From: Nocardia sp. NBC_00403
Lineage (GTDB): Bacteria; Actinomycetota; Actinomycetes; Mycobacteriales; Mycobacteriaceae
NCBI RefSeq assembly: GCF_036046055.1
Contig: NZ_CP107939.1
Location: 930,001-994,000, forward strand
DNA length: 64,000 nucleotides
Reading direction: 5' to 3'
In this document: positions 42,656 to 52,399 of the stretch, one piece after another
Layout of the letters: each line of letters opens with the position of its first letter
How positions within the stretch are numbered: position 1 is the first letter of the stretch
Translations under genes and position numbers: made by a program
Notes under the pieces: model-generated
Seen by the model: the letters and a program-made list of their open reading frames with translations, nothing else
What the model was told of the DNA's origin: nothing
Databases searched by the model: none

Positions 42656-43441
42656 TCAAGCCGTCGCCGCGTGCGCGTCATCCACATGACCGGCGTCCGC
42701 CGCGGCGCCGTCGAGCAGTTCCTCGAACTTGGCGGTCACCTTCTCGTGGTACATCCCGAACAGATCCTCGAACAGCGCAAGCTGCGCTTCCGACGGCCCG
42801 GAACCGGAGTCCCACACCGCGACCAGCGCCCGCCAGACCAGTACGTGCAGGTCCGCGGCACCCGCGAAGTAGGCCGCGATCGCCTCGGGCACCTCGAGCA
42901 CCATTTCGCCGATGGAGTTCAGAATGGCCCGCTGCATGCTCAGCCCGAGCGCCGTCAGCAACTTGCGCACCAGTGCGACCTCGATCGCAAGAATCTGGCG
43001 GAAATCCGGAACCTCCAGCCGGGCAAGCGCTTCCAGCCGGTCGATATCGGCCTTCAATTCGGCCGGATCGATCTGTTGTTCGCTGCCGGTGTAGGCGAGC
43101 AGCGCCTCCATCACGATCCCGCGCTCCACCTCGACGATGTCGCGGAACATTTCGATCGCGGTATCGGGCATCGGGATGGAGAAGCGGAACAAGTGCCGGT
43201 ACACATCTATGCCGCCCGCCTCCCGGACGTCACGGATGGTGAACCCCTTACCCCGCCGTGCTTCGACGAATCCGTACGACTCCAACCGACCCAGCGTCAG
43301 CTGCGCGGTCGCGCGATTCATGTCGAATTCCTCCGCGACCTGACGGACCGACGACATCAAATCCCCTGGCTGATATTCCCCCGCGGCAACCCGGCGTGCC
43401 AGCTCATCGGCAACGTCGGCGACTACCGTCTGGGATCCCAT
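42656..43441 (-). CDS. GntR/FadR-family transcriptional regulator
   Basis: 261 residues. The N-terminal winged helix is of GntR type (DELARRVAAGEYQPGDLMSS, VRQVAEEFDMNRATAQLTLG, RLESYGFVEARRGKGFTI); the C-terminal helical bundle is FadR/FCD-like. ATG 43441 has AAAGGTGG upstream and removes 30 codons of open frame without similarity. It lies between an SDR on the same strand (59 nt downstream) and the divergent ABC1 kinase; either could be its target. Confidence 0.85.
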   Translation of the reverse strand: MGSQTVVADVADELARRVAAGEYQPGDLMSSVRQVAEEFDMNRATAQLTLGRLESYGFVEARRGKGFTIRDVREAGGIDVYRHLFRFSIPMPDTAIEMFRDIVEVERGIVMEALLAYTGSEQQIDPAELKADIDRLEALARLEVPDFRQILAIEVALVRKLLTALGLSMQRAILNSIGEMVLEVPEAIAAYFAGAADLHVLVWRALVAVWDSGSGPSEAQLALFEDLFGMYHEKVTAKFEELLDGAAADAGHVDDAHAATA

Positions 43442-43548
43442 CGAATGCCACCTTTCGACTCGGTTCCAATACGTCCCAGACAGTCTAAGCCCTCCTCTGC
43501 CGGACTGCACGTGTGTAAGACTGATCTGCACACAGTGTGAGGTGAGTC

Positions 43549-45033
43549 ATGACCATTCGACAAGGCAACGGTCCGCAGGACAGCGAATCCGCCGGTAGGC
43601 GCACACACCTTTTCGCGGCAGGGTCGAATGGCAAACCCCCAGTTCGCAAGGCGGTTCGCAGCGCGAAACTCGCGATGCTGCCGGTGGCCTTCGCCGGCAG
43701 GCAGGCGGCGGGCGTCGGCAAGCGCGCACTCGGCAGGTCGGCGAGTGAAGTGAACCGGGACATCCAGTTGCGCACGGCCCAGCACATTTTCGAGGTGCTG
43801 GGCGAGCTGAAAGGCTGCGCCGCCAAACTCGGTCAGCTGCTGGCGATCTACGAGCTGGCCCTGCCGCCGGAGATCGCCGAGCCGTACCGCATCGCATTGA
43901 GCAGGTTGCAGGATTCCGCGCCCGCGATGCTGCCGTCGAGCGTGCACGCGGCGATGGCGGCGAGCATGGGCGAGAACTGGCGGTGGTATTTCCGGGAATT
44001 CGACGACCGGCGCGCGGCCGCCGCATCGCTCGGCCAGGTTCATCACGCGGTGTGGCGCGACGGCAAGCCGGTTGCGGTCAAGGTGATGTATCCCGGCGGC
44101 CGGCAGGCGATCGAGAATGATCTGGAGCAGTTGCGCCGAATCTCCACTCTGGCAGGCGTTTTCCTGCCCGGCGCCGATGTCGAGGCGGTTACCGAGGCGA
44201 TATGCGCCTGCGTCCGTGCGGAACTCGACTATGCGGCGGAGGCCGAGAATCAGCGCGTGTTCGCCGCGGCGTACGCCGACGATCCGGACATCTACATTCC
44301 GCAGGTGATCGAGCAGTGCGGCGATGTGCTCATCACCGAATGGCTCGACGGCACTCCGGTTCCGCGCGTCATCGCCTCCGGCGCGCAGGCCGAGCGCGAC
44401 CGAGTCGGCATGCTGATGGTGCGATTCGTGGCTTCCGGGGCGCTGCGCACCGGCCTGCTCTATGGCGATCCCCATCCGGGAAATTTCCGCGTCCTGCCCG
44501 ACGGCCGGCTCGGAGTCGTCGATTTCGGAGCCTGCTCGGCGTGGCCGCCCGACGGCTTCGAGGAGCTGGCGGCGGACTATTGCCACGCCCTGTTCAACGG
44601 CGGCCCGCCGGAGTTGGAGGCGGCGGCCCGACGCCACGGATTCGTCCAGGCCGGCCGCGAATTCGACGTCGAGGCCCTCTATGCCCTTGTCGTGCCGTGC
44701 ACCGAACCGTTCAAACACTCGACCTATCGAATGACCACACCGTGGCTGCGCAAGCAGGTGCTGCGGGTGACGAATCCCCGGCTGTCCAACAGCGTTCGGC
44801 AAACGACCATGCCGCCGTATTTCACGCCGTTCGCGCGGTCGGCGCTCACGTTGATCGGCGTGCTGTGCCAGCTCGGCACCGAAGGACCCTTCCGCGACGA
44901 GGTCGGACGCTGGATGCCGGGGTTGCTGGCGGCATTCGTCTCGCCCGCGACCGACGACGGGCTGCCGGTGGACCTGGCCGCGGTGCGCAGGCAACGGGCC
45001 GACACGGCTGTTCCGCGTCGGTCCGTCGGCTGA
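43549..45033 (+). CDS. ABC1/UbiB-family atypical kinase (AarF-like)
   Basis: 494 residues. The ABC1 signature KLGQLLA is present (KxGQ motif), then ASLGQVHHAVWRDGKPVAVK with the Ala-rich loop and the catalytic-site Lys, LDYAAEAENQ, ITEWLDG, YGDPHPGNF (catalytic loop) and GVVDFGACS (metal-binding DFG). Such atypical kinases act as ATPases in lipid or quinone biosynthesis and transport. ATG 43549 is clear. No operon partner is obvious. Confidence 0.88.
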   Translation: MTIRQGNGPQDSESAGRRTHLFAAGSNGKPPVRKAVRSAKLAMLPVAFAGRQAAGVGKRALGRSASEVNRDIQLRTAQHIFEVLGELKGCAAKLGQLLAIYELALPPEIAEPYRIALSRLQDSAPAMLPSSVHAAMAASMGENWRWYFREFDDRRAAAASLGQVHHAVWRDGKPVAVKVMYPGGRQAIENDLEQLRRISTLAGVFLPGADVEAVTEAICACVRAELDYAAEAENQRVFAAAYADDPDIYIPQVIEQCGDVLITEWLDGTPVPRVIASGAQAERDRVGMLMVRFVASGALRTGLLYGDPHPGNFRVLPDGRLGVVDFGACSAWPPDGFEELAADYCHALFNGGPPELEAAARRHGFVQAGREFDVEALYALVVPCTEPFKHSTYRMTTPWLRKQVLRVTNPRLSNSVRQTTMPPYFTPFARSALTLIGVLCQLGTEGPFRDEVGRWMPGLLAAFVSPATDDGLPVDLAAVRRQRADTAVPRRSVG

Positions 45034-45199
45034 CTCGGGACCTCCCCGACTCGATCGAAGACCCGATCAGCCACCGCTCGCAACGTCTCAGACAGCGGAG
45101 TTATCGTCGTGGTACCGCGATGTGGGTCGATTCGCCGTATCCGCACACCCGCCCTATGACCAACCGGCCGACTCCCATCGAGACCGACCAGCGGATCAC

Positions 45200-45799
45200 T
45201 CAGCGGGACAACCACTCCCGCCACTGCGGAGCAACCGCCGCGGCCAGCTCGTCGTAGCCTGCCGCCCCGGGGTGCGCGCCGTCGCCCTCCCGGACTTCAC
45301 GCATCCACACCGCGTTCTCGCGCAGCTGGTGATGGATCCGGACATACGGGATCCCCTCGGCCGCACAGATTTCCGCGAATCGCTCGTCGAGTGCGGCGGT
45401 GCGGGCATTGTGTTCGACGTCGTCGATCGGCGGCGGCGCGACCATCAGCACCGGCCAGCCGTGCTCGGCGGCCTGCCGCACGAGCACACCGAGGTTGGCG
45501 ACAGACTGGTCCGACGTCACTCTGCACTGCCCGTCCACCTGCATGGTGTCGTTGACGCCGAAGGACAGCACGATCCTGGCGTCGGTGCCCGCCGGCAGTC
45601 GCTGGATGCACTCGGCCAGGAAGCGCGCACGGATATCCGTGGATGTCTGCCGGCGGACGCCCAGGTTGTAGCCGACGATCGGGATTCCGTCGGTGTAGGC
45701 CTGCGCGGCGAGACGGCCCACCCACCCCAGGCACCGCGGGTCACCGACCCCGGCGACGAGCGAATCACCGACGAAACACACACGGAGGTCACGACTCAC
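45200..45799 (-). CDS. SGNH/GDSL-family hydrolase
   Basis: 199 residues, no signal peptide. Block I VCFVGDSLVAGVGDPRCLGW, block II YNLGVRRQTS, block III VLSFGVNDTMQ and block V GDGAHPGAAGY are all present, so Ser-Asp-His chemistry should be intact. A cytosolic esterase or thioesterase. GTG 45799 has GAGGA upstream. It is divergent from the 2OG oxygenase gene at 45889. Confidence 0.87.
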   Translation of the reverse strand: MSRDLRVCFVGDSLVAGVGDPRCLGWVGRLAAQAYTDGIPIVGYNLGVRRQTSTDIRARFLAECIQRLPAGTDARIVLSFGVNDTMQVDGQCRVTSDQSVANLGVLVRQAAEHGWPVLMVAPPPIDDVEHNARTAALDERFAEICAAEGIPYVRIHHQLRENAVWMREVREGDGAHPGAAGYDELAAAVAPQWREWLSR

Positions 45800-45888
45800 G
45801 GCGCGATCCTCGCAATGCCCGACCGACCAGCGCGCACCGGGGCACCGGCAGGCAATAGGATCGCGGGTGGTTCATCAGGGAGGGATTG

Positions 45889-46680
45889 ATGTCGACAGGG
45901 GAAGCACTGCGCGCAGCGCCGACGGCGCCGCCATGGTTCGTGGAGCTGTTCGCCCACCGGCGCTGGATTCGCCGCGCTGGACCGTTTCCGCATGTGTATG
46001 CGCGGGATGTGTTCGTCCCTGAATTCTTCCAGCGGCTGACCGAGGAATTCCAACGGGTGCTTCGGCAGCAATCAGAGGCGTTCACACAGGTCACCGACGG
46101 ATACAGCGCGAGCGGAGTGCCGCTGACAACACTGCGCGATGGACCGCTCGCGCTGTTCCTTTCGCGGGAGTGGCACGACCTGATCGCCGGGGTCGCCGGC
46201 GTCGCAACGACCGGAGACGTGGAGGGGTCGCTGCACCATCACCCGGTAGGCAGTCCCTCGGGGTGGCCGCACAACGACCTGAATCCGGCCTGGTTCGCCG
46301 GCCCGGCGCCGGGACCCGGCGAAATACGGACGCCCGACGGCACGGTCGACCTGAAGACCGGCGCCAGGGATTCGGCGATCACCGCCCGGGAAACCGTGCG
46401 CGCGGTGGCGGTGCTGTTCTACCTCGGCAACCCGGGGTGGACCGTGGGCGACGGCGGGGAGACGGCGTTGTACGAGCACATCGCGGGCAGCAGCCCGGTG
46501 CCTGCGCTGACCGTTCCGCCGCTGGACAATTCCATGGTGCTTTTCGAATGCACGCCGCGGTCGTGGCACACCTTCGTCGGCAACAATGCCGCCGCCCGCA
46601 ACAGCGTGGTGATGTGGCTGCATCGGCCGAAAAGCGATGCCGTGCAACGGTGGGGAGGAGACCGCATTGCGCAGTGGTGA
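45889..46680 (+). CDS. 2-oxoglutarate/Fe(II)-dependent oxygenase family protein
   Basis: 263 residues. The cupin-like double-stranded helix core shows GWPHNDLNPAWF (HxD iron ligands), DGGETALYEH, and TPRSWHTFVGNNAAARNSVV, where the His is the third ligand and the Arg could bind 2-oxoglutarate. This resembles prolyl-hydroxylase-type oxygenases. The substrate is unknown. ATG 45889 has GGGAGGG upstream. The next gene (SDR) overlaps its end by 14 nt, so the two enzymes are translationally coupled and probably act in one pathway. Confidence 0.75.
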   Translation: MSTGEALRAAPTAPPWFVELFAHRRWIRRAGPFPHVYARDVFVPEFFQRLTEEFQRVLRQQSEAFTQVTDGYSASGVPLTTLRDGPLALFLSREWHDLIAGVAGVATTGDVEGSLHHHPVGSPSGWPHNDLNPAWFAGPAPGPGEIRTPDGTVDLKTGARDSAITARETVRAVAVLFYLGNPGWTVGDGGETALYEHIAGSSPVPALTVPPLDNSMVLFECTPRSWHTFVGNNAAARNSVVMWLHRPKSDAVQRWGGDRIAQW

Positions 46681-47458
46681 TTTCGCACGCGAGGAACGCA
46701 GGGTATGCCTGCTGACCGGCGCCGGCGGCAGGCTCGGTGACGCCTTCTGCCAGGCGGCCTACACCGAATACGACATCGTCGCGGTGTGCCGCAACCGGAT
46801 TCCGGCCGCGCCCTCGCAGCACGAATGGTTCGTCGACCCGTTCGCACCGGAAATACCGGTGCCGGAGAATGATTCGCGGATCTTCATGATCCGCGCCGAT
46901 CTGACCGAAAAGGGTGAGGTCGAGCGGGTCGTCGACCTCGCGGTTGCCCGGTTCGGGCGGGTCGACCTGCTTGTCAACAATGCGGCCCACATCGGATTGC
47001 AGCCCCGTGGCATCGTCGACGGCGATGCCACGCTGGATGAATTCGAGCCGCACTTCGCGGTCAATGTCGGGGTGCCGTTGCGATTGTCGGCACGACTGGC
47101 GCAGCGGTCCTGGGTGCACGACAGGGACGAGAACCGCAGGCGCAACCGTAATATCGTCAATGTCTCCAGCATCTCGGGATCCGAGGTGTTCCCGGGTGGG
47201 CAGGCGCTCTACGCGTCGTCCAAGGCCGCGCTCAATCAGCTGACTCGCCACCTCTCCGCCGAGTTCGACGAGTTCGGCGTCCGGGCGAATGCGATCGCGC
47301 CCGATAGCTTTCCCTCGGCCGTGCCGACCGAGCAGGTCGTGCAAGCGATCGTCGAGCTCGACAGGGGCACCATGACCGGCGGCGTGTTCGGGGTCGGCGG
47401 CGCGCCCGAGAGCTCGGCCGGCGGCAGGCACTCGCGTGCCGGCGACCGGCCGAGCTGA
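46667..47458 (+). CDS. Short-chain dehydrogenase/reductase coupled to the 2OG oxygenase
   Basis: 263 residues. LLTGAGGRLGDAFCQAAY is the Rossmann motif, then LLVNNAAH, IVNVSSISGSEVFPGG with catalytic Ser, and YASSK with Tyr and Lys. TTG 46667 is preceded at good spacing by GGGGAGGAG (46652-46660), which lies inside the oxygenase gene; ATG candidates have no such site. The 14-nt overlap with the oxygenase argues for coupled translation. Confidence 0.82.
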   Translation: MRSGDFAREERRVCLLTGAGGRLGDAFCQAAYTEYDIVAVCRNRIPAAPSQHEWFVDPFAPEIPVPENDSRIFMIRADLTEKGEVERVVDLAVARFGRVDLLVNNAAHIGLQPRGIVDGDATLDEFEPHFAVNVGVPLRLSARLAQRSWVHDRDENRRRNRNIVNVSSISGSEVFPGGQALYASSKAALNQLTRHLSAEFDEFGVRANAIAPDSFPSAVPTEQVVQAIVELDRGTMTGGVFGVGGAPESSAGGRHSRAGDRPS

Positions 47459-47473
47459 GGCCCGATTCGACTG

Positions 47474-48337
47474 CTACTCGGTCGAATTCGACGCCAGGCC
47501 GGTGATCTGCTCCGACATAGTCCACAGCCGCTGTGCGAAGTCCAGGTCCACCGCTTGCTTGTTGCTCGGCGCTTCTTCTTTGAAGCGATGGAAGTACTTG
47601 CCGTTGATCGACTCGCCGTCCGCGACCGTCGCCAAGTGCACCAGGGGATCCGCGCCCTTGTCCGGTCGGATGAAGAAGGGCCGCGACAGCGGAGAACGGA
47701 TCAGCGCGCCGAGGCCGAGCGGCGCGTTGTCGTACACGTGGGTCGCCACGGCACCGGGATGGAAAGCCGCGGTGACCAGGCCGGTGCCCTCGGTGCGGCG
47801 AGCGAGTTCCCTGGTGAACAGGATGTTCGCGAGCTTCGACGCGGCGTAGGCACTCATCTGGTTGAACGAGCCGGTCGCCGCGTTGACGGTGTCGAGGTTC
47901 AGCTTCGCCATCCGGTAGGTCATGCTCGAAGTGTTGATCACCCGGGCCCGCGATTGCCCGAGGCGCTCGCGCAGCAGAGCGGTCAGCAGGAACGGTGACA
48001 GATGGTTGACCTGGAAGGTCAGCTCGTTGCCGTCGTCGGTGACGGTCCGCTTCGCCCAGGCACCGCCGGCATTGTTGGCGAGTACATCGATGCGTTCGTA
48101 GCGGTCGAGCAGTTGCTCGGCGAGCTTGCGCACCTCGTCGAACCTGGCGAAGTCGGCGAGGAACGCTTCCGCGCCGACCCGCTGCGCCACTTCGGCGGTT
48201 CGCTCGGGTGAGCGACCGACGACCGCGACGGTGGCGCCGCGCGCCACCAGCTTCGCGGCCGCCTCGGCGCCGATGCCGGAGCTCGCGCCCGTCACCACCA
48301 CGGTCTTACCTGCTAGATCCTGTTCCTGCCCTGCCAT
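47474..48337 (-). CDS. Short-chain dehydrogenase/reductase
   Basis: 287 residues: VVVTGASSGIGAEAAAKLVA, LANNAGGAW, VINTSSMTYRMAKLNLDTVN and YAASKLANILFT with the catalytic Tyr and Lys. It resembles the retinol-dehydrogenase-like SDR at 41.6 kb. ATG 48337 has GGAGGG upstream; the frame is open 43 codons further without similarity. It converges with the SDR at 46667-47458, 15 nt apart. Confidence 0.87.
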   Translation of the reverse strand: MAGQEQDLAGKTVVVTGASSGIGAEAAAKLVARGATVAVVGRSPERTAEVAQRVGAEAFLADFARFDEVRKLAEQLLDRYERIDVLANNAGGAWAKRTVTDDGNELTFQVNHLSPFLLTALLRERLGQSRARVINTSSMTYRMAKLNLDTVNAATGSFNQMSAYAASKLANILFTRELARRTEGTGLVTAAFHPGAVATHVYDNAPLGLGALIRSPLSRPFFIRPDKGADPLVHLATVADGESINGKYFHRFKEEAPSNKQAVDLDFAQRLWTMSEQITGLASNSTE

Positions 48338-48389
48338 CGCTGCCCTCCGAGCGTCGGGTGCGGCGCCCGGACGAGCGTCCGGCTGCCGT

Positions 48390-49289
48390 CTAACCGACCT
48401 GATCGTCTTCGGATCGGGCGGATTCGGCAAGACCCGACGCGCCGGAGTAGTGCGCGGCGATCTCATCGCTGGTGGTCAGCCACACCCCGGGGTGGTTCAC
48501 CACGTACTCGAGCGCCTGGTCCAGGTACTTGCTGCGAAACGCCTGGCCGATGACGAACGGATGCAACGCCAACGCCATCACCCGACCACTGGTTGCCGAG
48601 TCGGCGTAGAGCTGGTCGAGCTGATCGGTGACGATCTGCACGAATTCGGGCCCCGTCGTGCTCTTGCTGACGAACAGATTGATGTCATTGAGTTCCACCG
48701 AATACGGCACGTTCAACAAGCCGGGCACCTTGGTCTGATACGGCTGATCGTCATTGGTCCAGTCCAGCGCGTAGCTCAGCCCGAGTTCGGTGAGCAGCTC
48801 CGGAGTGCGGAAGGTCTGGGTCAGCGCGGGCCCCATCCAGCCCTGCGGCCTACGGCCCGTTGCCTTTTCGATGGTCTGTACAACCTCGGTCAGGTATGCA
48901 CGCTCCTCGTCGACCGACATGTCGGCCTGGAAGATCGAATTATTCTTGCCGTGTGCGAGCCATGCCCAATCCCTGGCCAGCCCCGCCGCGATGATCTGCG
49001 GATTATGTTCGGCGACATCAGAATTGAGTAGCACACTGGCGCGGATTCCGTGGCGATCGAGGGTCTCGAGCATCCGCCAGAACCCGACACGCGGCCCATA
49101 GTCGCGCCATCCGTAGTTCAGCGGATCGGGTGCCAGCCCGGCCGTCCCGGCGAAGATACTGGTCGAAGGCCGATCGACTTGGTAGTGCTCGACATTCAGG
49201 CCGACATAGAAAGCGACACGCGCATCGCCCGGCCAGTGCATCGGCGCACGGTCGACGATCGGGCTGTAGTCGAAGAGTTCGTTGTCCAT
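48390..49289 (-). CDS. Polysaccharide deacetylase-like (NodB-homology) protein
   Basis: 299 residues. VAFYVGLNVEHYQVDRPSTS, a RVGFWRMLETLDRHGIRASV LLNSDVAEHNP core, HGKNNSIFQADMSVDEERAY and the GWMGPALTQTFRTPELLTEL segment fit the NodB-homology barrel as found in allantoinase/peptidoglycan-deacetylase relatives. Not all metal ligands can be named, so the reaction is uncertain. No signal peptide. ATG 49289 fits the family start; an open frame upstream to 49619 has no similarity. Confidence 0.75.
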   Translation of the reverse strand: MDNELFDYSPIVDRAPMHWPGDARVAFYVGLNVEHYQVDRPSTSIFAGTAGLAPDPLNYGWRDYGPRVGFWRMLETLDRHGIRASVLLNSDVAEHNPQIIAAGLARDWAWLAHGKNNSIFQADMSVDEERAYLTEVVQTIEKATGRRPQGWMGPALTQTFRTPELLTELGLSYALDWTNDDQPYQTKVPGLLNVPYSVELNDINLFVSKSTTGPEFVQIVTDQLDQLYADSATSGRVMALALHPFVIGQAFRSKYLDQALEYVVNHPGVWLTTSDEIAAHYSGASGLAESARSEDDQVG

Positions 49290-49559
49290 GCGTCCATGCT
49301 CGAACTTCACACCAATGTGAGATTCAACCCGAAATCCAGTGAGCTGGCCCACACGATGCGGCGGCAGCCCCGGATAAGCGCGAAAACCGCAATGGACGGG
49401 TGTGTATCGTGCGGCGAGCGCACCAGCCGACCTCGTAAGTACTTGGGTAACTTGCCGGGTACGCCCAGAACTCAGCCTGTCGTTAACCGCCGGCCCGCAA
49501 CGGTAGGTTAAGCGCACCCCACGACCGGCAAAAGACGCGGAGAGGCGGACGAGCGGAGC

Positions 49560-51932
49560 ATGCGAGTCGACGGGCGGGATATCCCGGTCACGGGCAGCTT
49601 GCTGCAACCACTGACCCAACGAACCAGTGACATCATCCGTGTCGTACTCGCGACACTGTGGGTCGGTGTTGTCGTCGCCGCCTCGGTGATCACCCGGCCG
49701 GAATGGCTGGCTCTGGAACGTTCGGTGTCGAACATCGTCGGATTCCTCAACCCCGACCAGTCGAATCTGGTGTACCTGGTCTATGGCATGGCCATCCTGG
49801 CGCTGCCGTTCGCGATCCTCATCGAGTTGATCATCAGCAGGCAGTGGAAGCTGTTGGCCGGCTATGCCGCAGCGGGTCTCGTTGCCGGACTGCTGCTATC
49901 GATCACCGGCACGGGCCTTTCGGCGCCGAGATGGCACCTACAGGTGTCCGACCGGCTCGATACCTTCCTCTCCCAGTTCCTGGACGACCCGCGCTGGATC
50001 GCCATGCTGGCAGCGGTACTGACCGTATCCAGTCCCTGGCTGCCGACCCGGCCGCGGCGCTGGTTGTGGTTGCTGCTGTTGGCCTTCGCGCCGATCCATC
50101 TTGTGGTCAGCACCGTCGTGCCCGCACGGGCGATGTTCGGGCTTGCGGTCGGCTGGCTGGTCGGCGCGGTGATCGTGCTTGTCGTCGGTACCCCCGCGCT
50201 GGAAGTTCCGCTCGAGGCCGCGGCACGGGTGCTGGCCAAGCGTGGGCACACGGTCACCGCATTCACCGTGGTGCACCCGGCCGGGCAGGGTCCGCTGGTG
50301 CTCGCCGCCGCAGTCGAGGGCCCAGAGCGCGAACTGATCGTCGAGATGTATGGCAAAAACCAGCGCAGCTTCGGGGCGTTGCGCCAGCTATGGCGCTGGC
50401 TCACCTTCCGCACCAGCGAAACCGCGGCATTACACGGATCCATGCACCGGGCTGTCGAGCATCGCGCACTGATGGCGATCGCGGCGGGAGACCTCGAATT
50501 GTCCTCGGTCACACCGGTGGCTGTGACCGCACTCGACCGCGGCTGGATGTTGTACTCGCATACCGTTCCTCGCGGCACACCGATTGCCGAACTCTCCGGC
50601 GATGTGCTCGCGTCGGTGTGGAATTCGCTCGACACGCTGCACCGCGGGCAGATCTCGCACGGCGACCTGCGGCCCGCCGAGATCCGCATCGACAACGACA
50701 GCGCCCTGTTCAGCGGATTCGCCAACGCCGAATTCGGCGCCTCCGAGAAACAGCGGCAATCCGATGTCGCGCAACTGCTGGTATCGACGACCGCGATCTT
50801 CGGCAGGGAACCCGCGGTGCGGGCCGCCATCGATACCCTCGGCGAACAAGAGGTTGTGACCGCCGCCAGCCGATTGACCAGGTCCGCCATGCCATCCGGG
50901 ATCAAGAAGTCGGTACCGGACTGGAAGGAGGCCATGTCCTCGGCGCGCGACGAGGTGCGCAAGCAGACCGGGCACGACAAGATCGAGGCCGAGCAGATCA
51001 CCCGGTTCAGCCGCAACCAGATCATCCAGCTCGCGCTGCTGATCGCGCTGGTGTACGTCGCCTACCCGTTCATCAGTGCGGTACCCACGTTCTTCACGCA
51101 GCTGACAACGGCCAATTGGTGGTGGGCGCTGCTCGGGTTGGCCACCTCGACCCTGACCTACCTCGGCGCTGCGGGGGCCCTGTGGGCTTGCGCCTCCCGG
51201 CTGGTCAGCTACCGCAACCTGGTGATCATGCAGATTGCCAACACCTTTGCCGCGACAACAACGCCCGCCAGGGTGGGCGGCCTCGCGCTGAGCGTGCGGT
51301 TCCTGCAGAAGGGCGGACTCGGCGCGGTACGTGCCACCGCCGCGGTCGCTTTGCAGCAGGCGGTGCAGGTGATCACCCACATCAGCCTGCTCACCATCTT
51401 CAGCATCGCGGCCGGGACCTCGGCGAACCTCTCCCATTTCGTACCGAGCGCCACGGTGTTGTATCTGATCGCCGGCGTCGCTATCGGCATCGCGGGCACC
51501 TTCATGTTCGTGCCGAAACTGCGGCACTGGCTCAATACTTCGGCGCGCCCGCAAGTGCTGGAGGTGCTCGGCGAGCTCGCTGCCCTGGCTCGCGACCCGA
51601 AGCGGTTCTCGGTGATCATTCTCGGTTCCGCCGCGATCACGCTCGGTCAAGCGGGAGCACTGTGGGCCAGCGTCGAGGCCTTCGGCGGCGGTGCCAGCTT
51701 CGTGGCAGTCACCATCGTGACGATGATCGGCGGCACGCTCGCCTCGGCGGCGCCGACTCCCGGTGGTGTCGGCGCGGTGGAGGCCGCGCTGATCGTCGGC
51801 CTCCAGGCATTCGGCCTGCCCGCGAGCATCGCGGTTCCCTCGGTGCTGCTCTACCGCGTGCTGACCTGCTGGCTTCCGGTGTTCTGCGGCTGGCCCACCA
51901 TGCGCTGGCTGGCCGCGAAAGACATGATCTGA
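49560..51932 (+). CDS. Large membrane protein: kinase-like domain plus MprF/AglD-type flippase domain
   Basis: 790 residues in three parts. Residues 1-200 hold about six membrane helices. Residues 210-450 form a soluble kinase-like domain with ISHGDLRPAEIRIDNDSALF as catalytic-loop-like sequence. The C-terminal 320 residues are a lysylphosphatidylglycerol synthase transmembrane (UPF0104) domain with NTFAATTTPARVGGLALSVR and APTPGGVGAVEAAL, the diagnostic motif. It probably moves or modifies a lipid in the cytoplasmic membrane. The kinase-like part has HGD but no clear DFG, so activity is doubtful. ATG 49560 is assigned. Confidence 0.8.
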   Translation: MRVDGRDIPVTGSLLQPLTQRTSDIIRVVLATLWVGVVVAASVITRPEWLALERSVSNIVGFLNPDQSNLVYLVYGMAILALPFAILIELIISRQWKLLAGYAAAGLVAGLLLSITGTGLSAPRWHLQVSDRLDTFLSQFLDDPRWIAMLAAVLTVSSPWLPTRPRRWLWLLLLAFAPIHLVVSTVVPARAMFGLAVGWLVGAVIVLVVGTPALEVPLEAAARVLAKRGHTVTAFTVVHPAGQGPLVLAAAVEGPERELIVEMYGKNQRSFGALRQLWRWLTFRTSETAALHGSMHRAVEHRALMAIAAGDLELSSVTPVAVTALDRGWMLYSHTVPRGTPIAELSGDVLASVWNSLDTLHRGQISHGDLRPAEIRIDNDSALFSGFANAEFGASEKQRQSDVAQLLVSTTAIFGREPAVRAAIDTLGEQEVVTAASRLTRSAMPSGIKKSVPDWKEAMSSARDEVRKQTGHDKIEAEQITRFSRNQIIQLALLIALVYVAYPFISAVPTFFTQLTTANWWWALLGLATSTLTYLGAAGALWACASRLVSYRNLVIMQIANTFAATTTPARVGGLALSVRFLQKGGLGAVRATAAVALQQAVQVITHISLLTIFSIAAGTSANLSHFVPSATVLYLIAGVAIGIAGTFMFVPKLRHWLNTSARPQVLEVLGELAALARDPKRFSVIILGSAAITLGQAGALWASVEAFGGGASFVAVTIVTMIGGTLASAAPTPGGVGAVEAALIVGLQAFGLPASIAVPSVLLYRVLTCWLPVFCGWPTMRWLAAKDMI

Positions 51933-52060
51933 ATTCGTGACCTGCACTGCCAAAAGATGGCAGTCGGTGAACAGCTTTCGGCGATCTTGCCTAGCCTGAT
52001 CAATGTATTGCACTGCACGACAGCATGTCTCACAGCTCATCTCACGGAGGGGGAATATAA

Positions 52061-52399
52061 ATGCTTCGTAATCTCGTGATCGGCGCTACCGCTGCCGCAG
52101 GCCTGATGATCGGACTTGCACCCGGCACGAATGCCTCGCCGATTGGAAATTACAGCCCTTCAATTAATTCAGGATTCCAAGCGGTCGACCTCCCGTGTGG
52201 ACAATCCGAGTACAACTACAGTGGATATAACTTCACCAGGTGGAACAACTGCACCAGTGGCGGCCAAAAATTGCTGGTACACGTCAGGCAGTTCCCGGAT
52301 GTCGAACGGTGCATCCCCGCGGGTACCGCCGAAGACATCGGCGGAGCGGGAGACGGGCCGGGCACTGTTTCGGGTGTCGAAATAATCGGGGGCTGCTGA
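52061..52399 (+). CDS. Small secreted cysteine-containing protein (DUF6355-like)
   Basis: 112 residues. MLRNLVIGATAAAGLMIGLA is a signal peptide, cleaved probably after NAS. The mature part has four cysteines (LPCGQSEYN, WNNCTSGG, ERCIPAGT, IIGGC) in a pattern that resembles DUF6355 secreted proteins of actinobacteria; the match is from memory and tentative. ATG 52061 has GGAGGGGG upstream. It lies alone between two MprF-type genes on the same strand. Confidence 0.65.
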   Translation: MLRNLVIGATAAAGLMIGLAPGTNASPIGNYSPSINSGFQAVDLPCGQSEYNYSGYNFTRWNNCTSGGQKLLVHVRQFPDVERCIPAGTAEDIGGAGDGPGTVSGVEIIGGC

